DNA from: Podospora bellae-mahoneyi | Lineage: Eukaryota > Ascomycota > Sordariomycetes > Sordariales > Podosporaceae | Length of the DNA stretch: 64,000 bases | Reading direction: 5' to 3' | NCBI RefSeq assembly: GCF_035222275.1 | Contig: NC_085886.1 | Span: 1,364,001 to 1,428,000, forward strand | Part shown: in pieces, positions 1-12,420 of the stretch | How positions within the stretch are numbered: the first letter of the stretch is position 1 | Layout of the letters: the number at the start of each line of letters is the position of its first letter | The notes under the pieces: model-generated | What the model was told of the DNA's origin: nothing | The model's input: only the letters and a program-made list of their open reading frames with translations | Databases searched by the model: none | Made by a program: the position numbers and the translations under genes

Positions 1-242
1 AAGGTATTGGTACTAGCGCCCGATGACGCCGTCACCAGTGGTGGGAACGGTATGGTTGCGCCGGGCGATGTCTGAGGAGACTGCGGGGGGCTTATGTTGG
101 CGGCGAAATAGTCGGTGGGAGCTTTAGAGGTGGTGGTAGTGGTTGTGGTTGTGCGCGGCGAGACATCCGAGTCGGGGCTCTTCGCCGCCTTGGAGGAGGA
201 GATCAATCCGGCAACATTTTTTTTGAATGTTTTACCGGCCAT
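1..242 (-). CDS. 5' end of an unidentified gene, cut by the window edge
   Basis: The frame is open on the minus strand from an ATG at 240-242 to the left edge, giving about 80 codons with no stop. The predicted N-terminus begins MAGKTFKKNVAG, then a Ser/Lys-rich stretch, a run of seven threonines, and a Pro/Ser/Thr-rich segment containing PPQSPQTSP. This composition is typical of a disordered N-terminal tail of a fungal regulatory protein, but no domain lies inside the window, so I do not assign a function. The start is the first ATG of the open frame. The long gene-free stretch upstream (to the right) would be its leader and promoter. It could also be a chance open frame, since 240 nt is short. 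Confidence 0.5.
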   Translation of the reverse strand, partial: MAGKTFKKNVAGLISSSKAAKSPDSDVSPRTTTTTTTTSKAPTDYFAANISPPQSPQTSPGATIPFPPLVTASSGASTNT

Positions 243-3200
243 CGTAGGTCGGATATGTGTGTGTGGGAGAGTCAGGGTAGACAGGTGCTATGCCAGTGCT
301 TGAGCGGCCTCACGGAGAGGCCAGCAGAGGCTATCCAACAACAACAACTTGCATAGAGCTGTTGGAAAACTCGGTTGGTGAGATGTTCCCACTTGGACTG
401 GTGCTGCTGACGGCACCAGGCAAGCAACGGGAACTTGCTTCCAGGAGGTGGTGAAGAAGGTGCTTGCTCGGTGAGCTTCGTCGCAAATGGCGTCGAGTTG
501 ATTTGTTGCGATTTTAAACTGTGGCTACTGGGTCTCGTCCCGGCAAAGGTTTTGACAATGGATGTGTGTTATGCTGAACTTGCTGATGGATGAGAATATG
601 AACAATTTGAATGTATGTCGATGTTGCCTGTTGGAGGGGGAAAGCTCTCTCAGATGGTTCGCAAACGGAAACTGCACTGGTTCAAGCAGAGCTAGGTGGT
701 CGAGCAGGTGGGGCACTGGAGGGTACTTTGAGGAGTCTCGGTCGTTCTGCTTCTCTTGTCACGCAGCCACACGATACTCACTCGGTACCGTGATGCAATG
801 TATGCAACGGTTTTATGTGGAGCAGTAAAAGGAGATGGCACGAGGCGGGCGAGGTTTGGGAAGGAAGAAAAGGGAATGTCAGAAGAGGCCAAGCTGTGGA
901 TGGCACCCTAGTGGTTAGATATCTGATCCCGTCTTAAGAGCGTGAGAGCCAGACAGAGCCGGACCCCAAGTCACCACCGCTTCCATTTTTTTCTTTTGTC
1001 TTGGCGGGTGGGCTGTTTCCTGGCTGTCCAATCTGACAAGGGTATGAAGGGTCCAGGAAGTGCCAGGGAAGGGAAGTCGGTACGGCATGGAGAGGCAAGA
1101 CCGTTAATCTTGCTAGCGGCCTTGCGTTGTCCATCACGGTGCAGCTTTGGTGCAGCTTTGATAAATCTGGATCACCAGACGGCTATTCGGCCACCCTGTC
1201 CCTAGCCAAGCTGGTCTAGCACTGTCCCGGTAGCGTCGAGACTACCACGGCCTGGACCTGGACCTTGACGCGGGGCACTGCGAGTGACGCACATCCGCCA
1301 GTCTGAATAGCAGCGGCCAGTCCCGAGAGCCGATCACTGACCTCCAATTCTGTCATCCAAGTCTCTCCCAAGAAGCTTCGGACAACGGGCAACCTGGAAC
1401 ACCTCGAGTCCTGTAACACATCCGCACCTGTTGTGCGGCGAAACACAACAGGACCAAGCTTTCTCGACCGGCCAGGCGATAGAGCCTTGGCAGCCCGTAG
1501 CTCAGGTCTGGCACAACACGTCGTCGTCTTTGCCTCTTGTCTCTTGTTGCTCGTCTCACTGGTCTCGTCTCGGGTGGGTGAACAACGAAGGATCCCATTC
1601 GGTGACCACTCCTGGGAGCTCCCGGTCTCAATAAAACGCACCTTTACAGGTCACATGAGCCCTTGACATCCCGGGGTAGATGTGGTATGTAGAGATGGAT
1701 CTAGCACCATCTGCGCAATACCACATGGTACTGCTCCCGTTGGACTCCCATCTCCCGCTACTCTGCCGCCGACACTATTACTACCTCCACGCTGGACTAC
1801 CGACCGCTGCCGCCCCCACCACCACCACCAATGGCCACTGCCATCAACATCATCACCATCGTCGGCAAGCTGCCTTGCTCGGATGTGCCTTTACACCATC
1901 TACCACCCGCCCTACTCCCGCTACAGATTGGCCTTGCAGAAACAAAGACGGCAGCAACGGCAGATGACCCCACCACTGATGGCAGCGGGCGGTCCTTGGG
2001 TTGTCTTGGGAAGTCTTGGAACGAAGGTCCAGCTTCTGCCGCCAAGGTGCTAATCAGTGGGGCTGCCGTCAGCGAGGTCTTGTGAGGGCAAGCCACCGTC
2101 CCCCGGAACCGTCCCCGTAGGTTTACCGGTAGAGTCACTTCCCTTCTCTACAGATACAGGAGAGGGGGGCATTGGAAAGCGGCCAGTGAACTAACTGATG
2201 ATGGAGCAACAGCTACCTATCCACTTGCTACCGCCACAAGCAGAAGGTGAGACTGCCCGTGCCTGTACATACGGAGGGCGGGAGGTCTCCGTAATCTCTT
2301 CAGGGTCTCTTTTGCCAAGTGTCTTGTCTCGGACACAGGGCTGGCTGGGAGGAGAGAGAGAGAGAGGCAAGGCATTTGTTACTTGACTGGTATGCAAAAA
2401 GCCCCGATATCAAACAACCGCCCGGCACCTTTTACATACACCGTCTGTGTACCTCTCGCTCTCTCCGTCAATTCCATTCCGGGATATGAGCTCATCTATT
2501 ATCGCGTTGCTGTCGGAATATCCGGGAGTCCGCCCGCCCTTCTTCGTATGTGTATTGGAAATCAAAACATTGTCCAGCCATCCATCCAGCATGTGCTACC
2601 GACGAAGAACAAGGTCGGTCCAACAAGGAAACGCACAAGAGATCCATGACGATGCTTGGGGCTTCGGCACGGTGGTGGGCTGGGCTTTTGCGGGACAAGA
2701 CTCGAAAACCGACTTGGCAAAATGAGACGTACACTACGCTACGCTATCAAGCAACAAAGTTGAGGTTTAGATAGAGTGATCTTCAAGGCTTGCTTGAACC
2801 TATAAGGATGGGAGAGCCTCCTTGGGCATGCGGCTTGCATATGCATGCCTCTTTCTCACACACACACATTCACGTTTACAATTCAATCTCGTCACGACGT
2901 ACAACTTGGGGGGAAATGGGAAGGAGATAGCCCGAACGGCCGACAACATCCGAAGATGGAAAAAAACGTGTTGTTGTACAAAGCTAGAGCTTATTACAGG
3001 ACTCCTCTATCCACCGCATCATCGGCGGCGGAGGCGGCGGGGTAGCATGGAGGGGAGGGGAGGGGTGTGAGGTGAATTGTGTGGTTCCAGATCTCTCTCT
3101 GTGGGTTGGTGGTGGTGGTTGGTGCGTGGGTGGGTTTGGGCTTTGCTAGCAAGTGTCCATCCGGAGGCCTCCCTCTCAAAACTCCTCTTTGTGAGAGAGG

Positions 3201-6012
3201 GACTCCATCACCACACCGCATCATTCTTTGACGAGAAGGGAAAAACGTGGACAATTGTTGCGTTCCACTGCTTGACACCTTTTTTTTCTTAAAGGTTTCA
3301 GTTTGTCATCTCCGGCTTGGCTCTTTTTTGATGGAGTGAGGGAGGGGGGAAAAAGTCTTTGGGGGAGGGTCTTTGATGGATGAACATGCATGCATGCAAG
3401 ACTTTGATAGTGGTTTTAGAGCTGGGAAAAGACTTTTTCTTGAGAGTAATAAGAAGAATTGTGTAGAGCATGAGTCGCTTACGGCGACATAATTTCTAGA
3501 CGAGGTTGGTCTTCAGTACCTTATTGGTAGAATGCCTCTTGGGCACCCAATTCATATCTCCCAGCCCTACCTGACTTGAGCCTGTGTAAAACACACCTAG
3601 GTAGGTACCCAAAGTAACACCGAGCAACCCGTACATTGTGAGAAATGTCGGTACTTGAATAGACGCCGGCCCAGGTTGATAGGGTTCGACTACTTGTCAA
3701 ACGCAATATACAAATGCACATGGTCAATAGAGTAAGCAATGCAAGTTGCTCCACCAAGCCTAGAAAAAAGGAATCTCTTAGATGACTGGCAACTCGGACC
3801 ACCTCCCCACATATTGTATAAGCTAGGTCACCTGACCACTCCCAAATCGGCCAAGGCTTACTTTGCCACTAGGCCTAATTTGATAGCACTTCCAAATTTC
3901 TTCCAAGTTTCGGAATTTGAGCATGAAGTTCACCACCGAGGCTACACTCTCGAATTAAAGGCACGACACCACTACATAAGTATATTATAAGTGGTATGTA
4001 TCTATGCTTTTTTACTACTGAAAAAGCCTATTACACTTGCATGTACTTTAATTGAGTGTAGTGCAACTAAGTCGCAATTGAATGAGTGTCGTAGTGTGTG
4101 CGCCTAACTAATTCGTCTACTGCAAATACTCAACCACCACGCAATTGTCCGTGCGGGGTACCATACTAATGTAGGTGTAGCTGCCATCTGCCGGCTCAGC
4201 CTCCGGCTTGCCATGTAGCGCAAAATCAGGCTGGAAATTGCAAGGCGGAGCTTTGTATGAGGAAAAAAAAAGAAATCGTGGTAGATTTGATTGGGCCTGG
4301 GAATCGGCTTGGAGGTAAACCGAGGTGAAGCCAAACTCCTGTAGGTAGAAGTGGTCCGCACGGATAATTTTGTGTTGGTTGGATATTTGCGGTAGTTTGA
4401 TTGGCTGGCTAATTGATTGAATTGATCGCTGGTCTGTACAGCTAGTGGTGAGGTGGTCCGAGTTGCCAGTCAGTTAAAAAAGTCCGAAAAAAGAAGTTCA
4501 GATCTCACTTTCAGAGATGTGTACGTACCTTCTAAATACTCCGTTACACAACCTCAATCGGCATGGAGTTCGGGCATGGGGGGAACCGCCCTTCCAGCTT
4601 ACCTTGCGTCAGAGACAAGTTAGGCGCCGCCGGCCTTGTGCATAACTTGCTCTTCTCGACTGGTAGGTATTTGGCTTCTGCTCCTGTATGCAGGACCTCG
4701 GAGGTGAAAAGTCTTGAATCATCAAAAAGTCAACAGGGATAAGTTGGTACCCAGACATCCTTAGCTCCCCCAAGACTTTGGGCATCCCTCTTATTAGGCG
4801 AGAGCGAGAGAGAGAAAAGAAAAAGAGACTCGTGAATTAAACCTGATCATCTTGTCGGACTATGAGATATGCAGGCGAGCTTGGAATCTGCGCTACCTAT
4901 ACTACCATCCAAAAACAGGTGGGTATAAAGCACCTTGCTATGTCTATCCCAAGCAGCTTCCTAAACATATACATGAGCTGGGTAAACAAACAGTGTACCA
5001 TCCTACACCAGACCCAAAAGCAGCATATAGCTCGTCCCCCTATCCCGAGTACAATAGGTCGAGATCGACATCAAACCGGCCACCCCTGGAGCTACATCAA
5101 ACACATGTGTGGTCGTCATTGTGCATATCAGTCCCCTACCTGGGAGAGCGGAAAAGGTGAGGGGGAGCTTCCCTCGGACGGGGCAACACGACAGCATTTC
5201 ACATGTCACCTCACCCACCTCATCAGGCCATCTCACCAATTGCACGACCACCGCAGCAATACGTACCGTACCATACCAGCATCAGCATATCAAACTCCAC
5301 ACCGCCAGTAAGAATCACCTTCACCATATGTTCTATGCATATGGCTCGTATAAAACAACCCAGTCATAATCTTCCTGTCACCAGCGACGTGTGTTACTTC
5401 ATGATAACAACCATCTTGCTTTCAAATCCATATCGTATTAAAGATCGCTGTCCGAAGCTGGTACCATATAGTAGTAGCACCCTGCTTACTTCCCCAGAAA
5501 CATACCACACAAGCCGAAAAGCCGCTTATCACCGCTCTCCATTCCTGCCGTGGCTCTTATCTCCAGGGAAACCGGCGATCCTCCAAACTACCTCGGGGTA
5601 TACTCGGCCGCCGGCCAGTCTTGTCTTTCCTCGACCGGACTTTTCGGAGGCCCTTTTTTTCTTAAATGTTTCCCTCCGTTCCATACCGTCTACCCGCCGT
5701 GCGCGTTGTCATGGTATGTGCTGCATATCGTGCCTCCCTTTCAGGCAAAGAAAAAAAAAGAAAAAAAAAGCTTTCCATTTTGACGCCTGATATGCAATGC
5801 TGCAAACCACAGAAAAGGTACCTTGCGTGCGTTAATCCACCCCGCCCATCCAGCTCCCTGCTTTTGTCTTTCCGTTACCGTGCCCTACATAAATCCCCGG
5901 TGAGATGTACACAGCAGACTGGGTATCAGTATGACCCAATGGAGAAATATCCATTTTGTGTCATTCCCATCTCAGCCGAAACCCCTGGTCCCTGCGGTGT
6001 GATATTGCTCCT
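243..6012. other. 5.8 kb without a convincing gene
   Basis: Many small ORFs occur on both strands (the largest 195 codons at 5203-5790) but they are low-complexity, overlap each other and lack splice or domain support. Visible elements are a GA run near 2351-2366, a CA run near 2861-2872, a CATGCATGCATG palindromic run near 3386-3398, the motif CCTAGGTAGGTACCC at 3596-3610, another GA run near 4801-4815, and an A-rich tract at about 5748-5770. The segment from about 3480 to 4500 is visibly more AT-rich than its flanks. The right end should hold the 3' UTR of the eIF3L gene and the left end the promoter and leader of the gene at 1-242. Confidence 0.6.
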
Positions 6013-7591
6013 TCATGCATAAGTGCGCGAGAGGTTGCGGAGATACCAATCAACGAGCTTGCGGCCCATCTTTGCCTCCGAGATATGGATAAGGTCCTGC
6101 ATGATGAAGTCAGCATATGCCTTGTCTTGAGATGAACAACCAACAAAAGATCAAAACTTACACCTTGGAGAGCATAGTCGAGGTCGCTGGTGTTAACCCA
6201 CTCGCCCTCCAAAAGAGCACCCTCGTTCCACCGGATCTGCTTGTTGCGCTGCTTGTTAACAAGCAGGATAGAACGGAGCTCCTCGGGCTTGACGTCGAGA
6301 AAACCAGCCAGCTTCTTGAGGTCCATGGTGGTGTAAAGACGGAGGTAAGACTTGATGGTGGGGTTGAACATGTTGGTCTTAACCTCCTCCATGAAGATGG
6401 AAAGATGGTGCTCAATGGGGTCGATGTTGCTCTCCGGGGCATCAAAGTTGGGAGGTACGGGAGAGATGAACTTGGGGCACGCAGTGCGGAAGAGCTCCTC
6501 GAAGACGGGGAGGGACTCGGGGCCGCCACGCTGGAGCTTCAGGAGCTGCTCGCCGTACTTCTCACGGAGGGCGGTGTGAATGCTGTCATCCAGACGAGTG
6601 GGCTGGAAGGCGACGCAGATGGCGATGAGAGCGAGCATCTGGTCGCTCTTCTTGTTGATGTTATCGTACTGCGCGTTCTTCTGGAAGTTCTTGGTCCTGG
6701 AGACGTAGATCAAGATGTGGCTGAACATGCGGAGAGCGTCGGCGTAGCGGCGCATCATCATGTAAGAGAAACCCACATAGTAGTATGTGGTGAAGTGGGC
6801 AGCCATGACACGGGCGAACATGGCCTTCTTGTTGAGCTCAATGTCGTCGAGAGTCTTAAGCGCGAGGCTGAAGTCACCGAGAAGGCAGTGGACCCGGAGG
6901 AGGCCAATGATCGAGAAGTAGCCCAACATCTTGTAAAGGGCCTTGGATCCGTAGGGACCGGCGACAAGGGCGGCATCCTCACCGCGCTTGGTAGCCTGGA
7001 GCTGTTCCTGGATCTGAGACTTCTGGATCAAGGAGTAGAGAACGTTGAGCACGCTGTAGCAACCCCAGGTGTTTGGGTTCTCCTTGAGAAGCTGAGCCTC
7101 CTCCTCGTTGTTTCCCTGCCGCGCGATCCTCGCCCGGTATGTGGAGAATGTGTTGAACTGGTAAATGAATTCATCAATCACATCCCAGGCCCAGTAGTAC
7201 TACCCTCAGTATCAACGTCAGCTTGTTGGCCCTCAACATGTAATCCACAACCCATTTCGGCTGAGGTATAGTGCAAACTGACCGATGGAGGCTCGAGATC
7301 GACGGGGCCTTCCGAATTAAGGATGTAGTGGAACAAGCTGCAGTAGTTGTCGTAGCTTGAGAACTTGGCCTCGAGCGTCGCCTGATAATCCAAGGGCTGA
7401 GCGGCCTGGAGTAACCGGGCCTGGAGATCGTCGGCAGCCTGGGCAAGGGCAGCCTGGTCGAGGCCGTCCAAATCGTCGTCCTGTCCGTATTGGACCTGCT
7501 CCTGGTAGTCGGCGACGAGGGCCTCCTCCTCAACATCGCTATCGTCCTCCATGGCCCGGATAGGGGCCATACCCTGCTGGAAGGCGCTCAT
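6013..7591 (-). CDS. EIF3L: Eukaryotic translation initiation factor 3 subunit L
   Basis: This cytosolic subunit of the eIF3 complex helps recruit mRNA and the 43S pre-initiation complex. Three exons read on the minus strand: 7283-7591, 6162-7199 and 6013-6096, giving 476 residues, the usual length for fungal eIF3L. Intron 1 (7200-7282) has a GTCAGT donor and joins at YYWAWDVIDEFIYQF. Intron 2 (6097-6161) has a GTAAGT donor, a GCTGAC branch and a CAG acceptor, joining LDYALQG to DLIHISEAK. A shorter 41-nt alternative ending at 6121 would insert AYADFIMQ, but it lacks a good branch site. The protein has an acidic N-terminus (MEDDSDVEEEALVADYQEQ), the conserved helical eIF3L core, and a C-terminal PCI-like region ending in LVDWYLRNLSRTYA. 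The gene shares a 0.8 kb divergent promoter with EFL1. Confidence 0.95.
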
Positions 7592-8372
7592 GATTTCGAA
7601 CTCGTGACAGACAAACTCGGAACTGTAAATCGACGGGTCGGTTTGCGGGGGGTTCGTCGGGGCGGTGGTAGGGTCGCGGGTGGATGGACTGGTTTGTGGT
7701 GGTGGTGGTGGCCGTCAGTCGCAAAAGACCCAGAAATGGTTTGCTGCCGGGGGTGGGGCTCAATTTTTTGTGCTTGAGGGGCTGCCGTTGGACAAAGCGG
7801 TGAATTTTGATATGGCGGCTGCAGCGCCGGTTTAGGGTTTGGTGTGTAAGTAAGCAATTAAACAGTATTGGCAGAATTGTTGGTGGCTTTAGCTGCATAA
7901 GCTCCGATTGGTGCATTTTTGTCGATCGCTTTGATGCAACTGTGATGAATCACTTTGAATCAAGCTGCACAGCATGAGCTTCGCCGCAGCGAAGAGTCAC
8001 CGGTGTAATCTCAGGCCATTTTCACAATTATATAGCTTCCTTACGTCAACAACTTTAGAATGAAGATATCTCGAGCTCACATGTGCTTACAAACAGCTTG
8101 CCATTCAGTTCTTGGCCCCACCTGTGACAGACCGATTCTCCCAGTTTTCTGAAGGGGCTTGGTTTTGCCCCGCCAAATATTTTGGACCACTTATCTTATC
8201 GTCAATCCCACTTCCATCCCAGTTCGACCATCGAGGTGTTGGATTACGACGCATATCTCAACCTTCTGTTGTCACCCTTGATAGAAAAGTCTAGAGGTGC
8301 TCGTTGTTTATATTCAGAAAATACCAACCCTACCAACTGTACATTTCACACCCACCATCACACACATTCACC
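7592..8372. promoter_or_regulatory. Divergent promoter region between eIF3L and EFL1
   Basis: This 781-nt stretch separates two start codons facing away from each other, both genes serving translation or ribosome maturation. It holds a GGT/GTG microsatellite near 7692-7712 in the eIF3L leader and a TTTAGGGTTT box at 7831-7840 (AAACCCTAAA on the other strand). That box resembles elements found in fungal promoters of ribosomal and translation genes. A CA-rich leader (CACACACATTCACC) immediately precedes the EFL1 ATG. No TATA box is obvious. The regulatory role is inferred from position. Confidence 0.5.
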
Positions 8373-11300
8373 ATGCCGGTCGTTAGTCCCGAGAAGCTGG
8401 CAAAGCTCCAGCAAAACGCCGACGATGTTCGAAATGTATGTCATAGATCACATCTCTCTCAAACATGGATGAACCTCACTGACGCCTCATAACAGATCTG
8501 CATTCTCGCGCATGTAGTAAGTTAATAAGTGAATTTTACACATCAGCATCACCTGGACTGACAAGAGCTAGGATCACGGTAAAACCTCACTTACAGACGC
8601 TCTTCTTGCCACAAATGGCATCATTTCACCGAGATTGGCCGGCAAGATCCGCTACCTCGATTCCCGTCCAGACGAACAACTGCGTGGTATCACCATGGAA
8701 TCATCAGCCATTTCTCTCTATTTCTCCATGCTGAGAAGGTCAAGCCCAGAGGCTACCCCTGAGCCAAAGGAATATCTCATCAATCTCATAGACTCACCCG
8801 GGCACATCGATTTCAGCAGTGAGGTCTCGACGGCATCGCGACTATGCGATGGGGCTGTTGTTCTGGTGGACGCAGTAGAGGGTGTATGTAGTCAGACGGT
8901 CACAGTACTCAGACAAACGTGGATCGAGAAGTTGAAGCCATTACTCGTCATCAACAAAATCGATCGCCTTATCACCGAGCTCAAGATGACGCCGAACGAA
9001 GCATATATTCACCTCAGCAAACTACTAGAACAAGTCAACGCTGTTCTGGGTAGTTTCTTCCAAGGCGAGAGAATGGAGGAGGATCTGAACTGGAGAGAGA
9101 GAATGGAGGAGCGCCGAGCCCAGGCTGTGGCAAACAAGGAGGCCCAATTGGTGGACCAGCAAAGCGATGCCGGCGATTTACAGTTCCAAGAAAAGGACGA
9201 CGAGGAGATCTATTTTGCCCCTGAAAAGAACAATGTCATCTTTGGCAGTGCCATCGATGGCTGGGCGTTCACAGTACGGCAATTCGCTGGCTTGTATGAG
9301 AAAAAGCTCGGTATCAAGCGCAGCCTTCTTGAAAAGGTCCTTTGGGGCAATTTTTACCTCGACCCGAAGACCAGGAAGGTTCTCGGGCCAAAACATCTGA
9401 AAGGCAGAAACTTGAAGCCTATCTTTGTTCAATTGGTGCTCGAGACTATATGGGCTGTCTACGGGGCCACCGTGGGTGGTGACCACGGAAAGGGGGATCC
9501 AGCTATGCTGGAAAAGATCACAAAGTCTTTGAACATCACCATTCCACCTCATATTTTGCGCTCCCGCGACCCGAAGTTACTTCTTACCACCGTCTTCGCG
9601 TCCTGGCTTCCACTTTCGGTGGCACTCCTGGTTTCAGTTGTTGAGTCGCTACCTTCACCCAGAACCGCCCAAGCCGAACGTCTTCCAGAATTGTTGCAGG
9701 AAGTGCCTGGTGCGGACCAAATCGATCCTGCCATCAAGGAAGCCATGGTCTCATTCAAAAAGAAGAAGTCAGACCCCATGGTGGCGTACGTGAGCAAGAT
9801 GGTGTCAGTCAAGGAGAGCGAATTGCCAGAAAACAGAAGAAAGGGGCCAATGAATGGCGAGGAAGCCCGAGATCTTGCGAGAAAGAAACGCGCCGAGGCA
9901 CTCCGTGCACAGAAAGAGGCGAGAGGCGACAGAGAGGATGATGACGTTCAATTCATCACGGATGGACTTGCAAGCGCCTCTCTTGAGGCCCAGACACCAG
10001 AAGAGGAGGAAAAGCCTGCCGAGACCGAGCATTTGATTGGTTTCTCTCGTATCTACTCCGGAACCCTCTCCGTCGGTGACGAAGTTTACGTCTTGCCACC
10101 AAAGTTTTCGCCAGCCAATCCGGTTGCTGAGCCAGTTCCCAAGAAAGTCAAGGTTAAGGCACTCTACATGATGATGGGCCGCAATCTTGAGCTCCTGGAC
10201 ACAGTCCCGGCTGGTGTGGTCTTTGGCATCCGTGGGCTTGAGGGTAGCGGCCTGCTCAAGTCTGGCACAATATGCAGCCAACTCGAGGGATCTGTCAACC
10301 TTGCTGGTATAGCAAACCTGCACGGCAAACCCATCGTCCGTGTTGCTCTTGAGCCGGAGAATCCATCCGACTTGGACAAGATGATCAAGGGTCTCCAACT
10401 GCTTGTGCAGAGTGACCCTTGCGCCGAGTATGAACAATTTTCTACCGGTGAGCACGTCTTGTTGACTGCCGGTGAACTGCACCTGGAACGCTGCTTGACC
10501 GATCTCAGGGAACGCTTTGCCCGCTGCGAGATCCAGGCCAGTGCCCCTATCGTGCCCTACCGTGAGACAATCGTCCGCGCAGAGGAGATGCGTCCTCCGG
10601 TCAACAAGGATCTCGGTCGTGGTGTTGTCGTTGGTGTTACCAGCTCCAAGCAAGTCACCATCACTCTTCGCGTGAGGCCACTTCCAGCGAAGGTTACCGA
10701 CTTCCTGGGCAAGAATGCCGCCAGTATCAAGACTCTTTACTCAGGCCCGAAGAATGGTGACGATGAAGGCTCCGTAGCCCAAGATGATTCGTCCGAAGCA
10801 GATGCCGTAGAGGACAACGACCTCACTATCACCAAGGCTCTCACCGCAGAGGAGCTGTCCAAGGAACTTCAATCCACCCTTGACAAGAGTGAAAAGGCCC
10901 GCGACGCCTCCATCTGGAAGGACGCCGTGGACCGCATCATCTCTTTCGGCCCCAGGCGCACAGGCCCGAACATTCTCATCGACGCGACCAAAGACCAGTT
11001 CTTCCCCAAGGCCTTTGCCGCCGACAAGGAGGCTGTTGCCAGGGCCGTCAAGATTTCTGGTGATGAATCCCTCGACGCCCGCCACTTCAGCGACAAGATC
11101 GCCTACGCCTTTCAGCTCGCCACCCATCACGGACCCCTCTGCCACGAGCCAGTCCAGGGCATTGCTGTGTTCATTGAGGATGTCTCTGTCAACATTGAGG
11201 GCAACGTCACCGCTCGTGACCACATCAACCGTCTCACTGGCGAAGTGATCAAGACTGTACAACAATCCATTCACAAGGGCTTCCTGGATTGGTCACCCCG

Positions 11301-11788
11301 TCTAATGCTGGCCATGTATTCTGTTGAGATCCAAGCAGGCAGTATGTTTTCCCTCCTCTCCCTCTTCCCCCTTTAACTTGGTATACTAACCTCCCTTTCC
11401 TTCAGCCGAAGTCCTAGGCCGCGTCTACGACGTCCTCACCCGCCGTCGCGGCAAGGTCCAATCCGAAGCCATGAACGAAGGCACGCCCTTCTTCACCATC
11501 GTCGCCACCTTGCCCGTTGCGGAATCTTTCGGTTTCGCGGATGACATGCGCAAGCGCACATCTGGTGCTGCCCAGCCTCAGCTTATTTTCACTGGCTTTG
11601 AGATTCTGGACGAGGACCCGTTCTGGGTGCCGTTTACAGAGGATGATCTGGAGGATCTGGGCGAGTTTGGTGACAAGGAGATCGTGGCGAAGAGGTATAT
11701 GGATGGGGTGAGGAGGAGGAAGGGGTTGTTGGTGGAGGGGCGGAATGTGGCTACTGATGCTTCGAAGCAGAGGACTCTGAAGAGGTAA
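8373..11788 (+). CDS. EFL1: Ribosome assembly GTPase EFL1 (Ria1), elongation factor 2-like
   Basis: EFL1 is a cytoplasmic EF-2-like GTPase that works with the SBDS/Sdo1 protein to release eIF6/Tif6 from late 60S subunits. Four exons (8373-8435, 8496-8516, 8572-11341, 11406-11788) give 1078 residues, close to yeast Ria1. Exon 2 is only 21 nt and encodes ICILAHV, the start of the P-loop AHVDHGKT completed by exon 3. G3 (DSPGHIDF, about residue 102) and G4 (NKID, about residue 157) are present, followed by the charged insertion typical of EFL1 and the EF-2 domains II-V. Intron 3 has GTATGT, TACTAAC and TTCAG and joins IQAG to TEVLGRVYDVL. The start at 8373 has a good CACC context. The protein ends SKQRTLKR. 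It is convergent with the ceramide synthase gene. Confidence 0.95.
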
Positions 11789-12420
11789 AGGTGATAGAAT
11801 AGGGGTAGAAGACACAAGATTGGTGAGCAAAAAGAGACAATATTGTGCCCCAAATGCCGTGGCCATCTCTTCTCAAGTCGGAAACAAGGCCAAAGTATCA
11901 TAGGTTCATTTTATCTATTATCATATTATTAATAATGCTAAATATTCCGCTCTGTCACGCACTGCCCTTCCTCCTCCCATTGCCCCTTGCTTTCCTCCCA
12001 TGCAAACATGAAAAAGCGAATGTACAAGTCCAACCTTTTGACCAGACCAGACCCAAGCAGCCAGCCAGCAGCAGCAGCAGCAGCACAGCGCCCCAACCCC
12101 ATTGCTTGCTAAAACCCCCAAAATAGTACCAAAAAACGAACGACATATATATACTTGGCATAATTTGTTTACGCATCCGCCTACCAACCACCCACCCCCC
12201 AACCCCAACCCCCACTACTCTATACCATAAACCCTGCCTGGTTTTCCATGATCCATCCCTTCCAGTCGTCATGCCCATTTCATCCATCATTTGCTGGCTT
12301 GATTCTTCTCAAAAGAAAAAAAAGAGACAAGACAAAGATTATTAAAAGATGTAAGAACCCACTCCCTTTACTTTCTCATCCCCTCTCGAATCGAACAAAA
12401 ATCACCCTTCTCACTCCCCC
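11789..12420. other. Convergent 3' UTR region between EFL1 and the ceramide synthase
   Basis: No gene is visible. The stretch holds the 3' ends of two convergent genes. It contains a short CAG repeat (about 12067-12084), a C-rich run near 12181-12215, and an AAAAGAAAAAAAAGAG tract near 12310-12325. AATAA-like words near 11931 and a TATATATATA word near 12145 could serve 3'-end formation, but I cannot place the cleavage sites. Confidence 0.5.

Noticed and set aside
4730-4790. rRNA-like words (AACAGGGATAAG, CTCCCCCAAGAC)
   Set aside because: Only short isolated matches; no extended similarity or order consistent with an rRNA gene.
5203-5790. 195-codon plus-strand frame upstream of eIF3L
   Set aside because: It ends in a poly-Lys stretch encoded by an A-rich tract, shows no recognisable domain, and overlaps other equally long frames.
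6117-7271. 384-codon plus-strand frame
   Set aside because: It is the antisense shadow of eIF3L exon 2; its Val/Leu/Glu/Asp-rich text mirrors the codons of the real gene.
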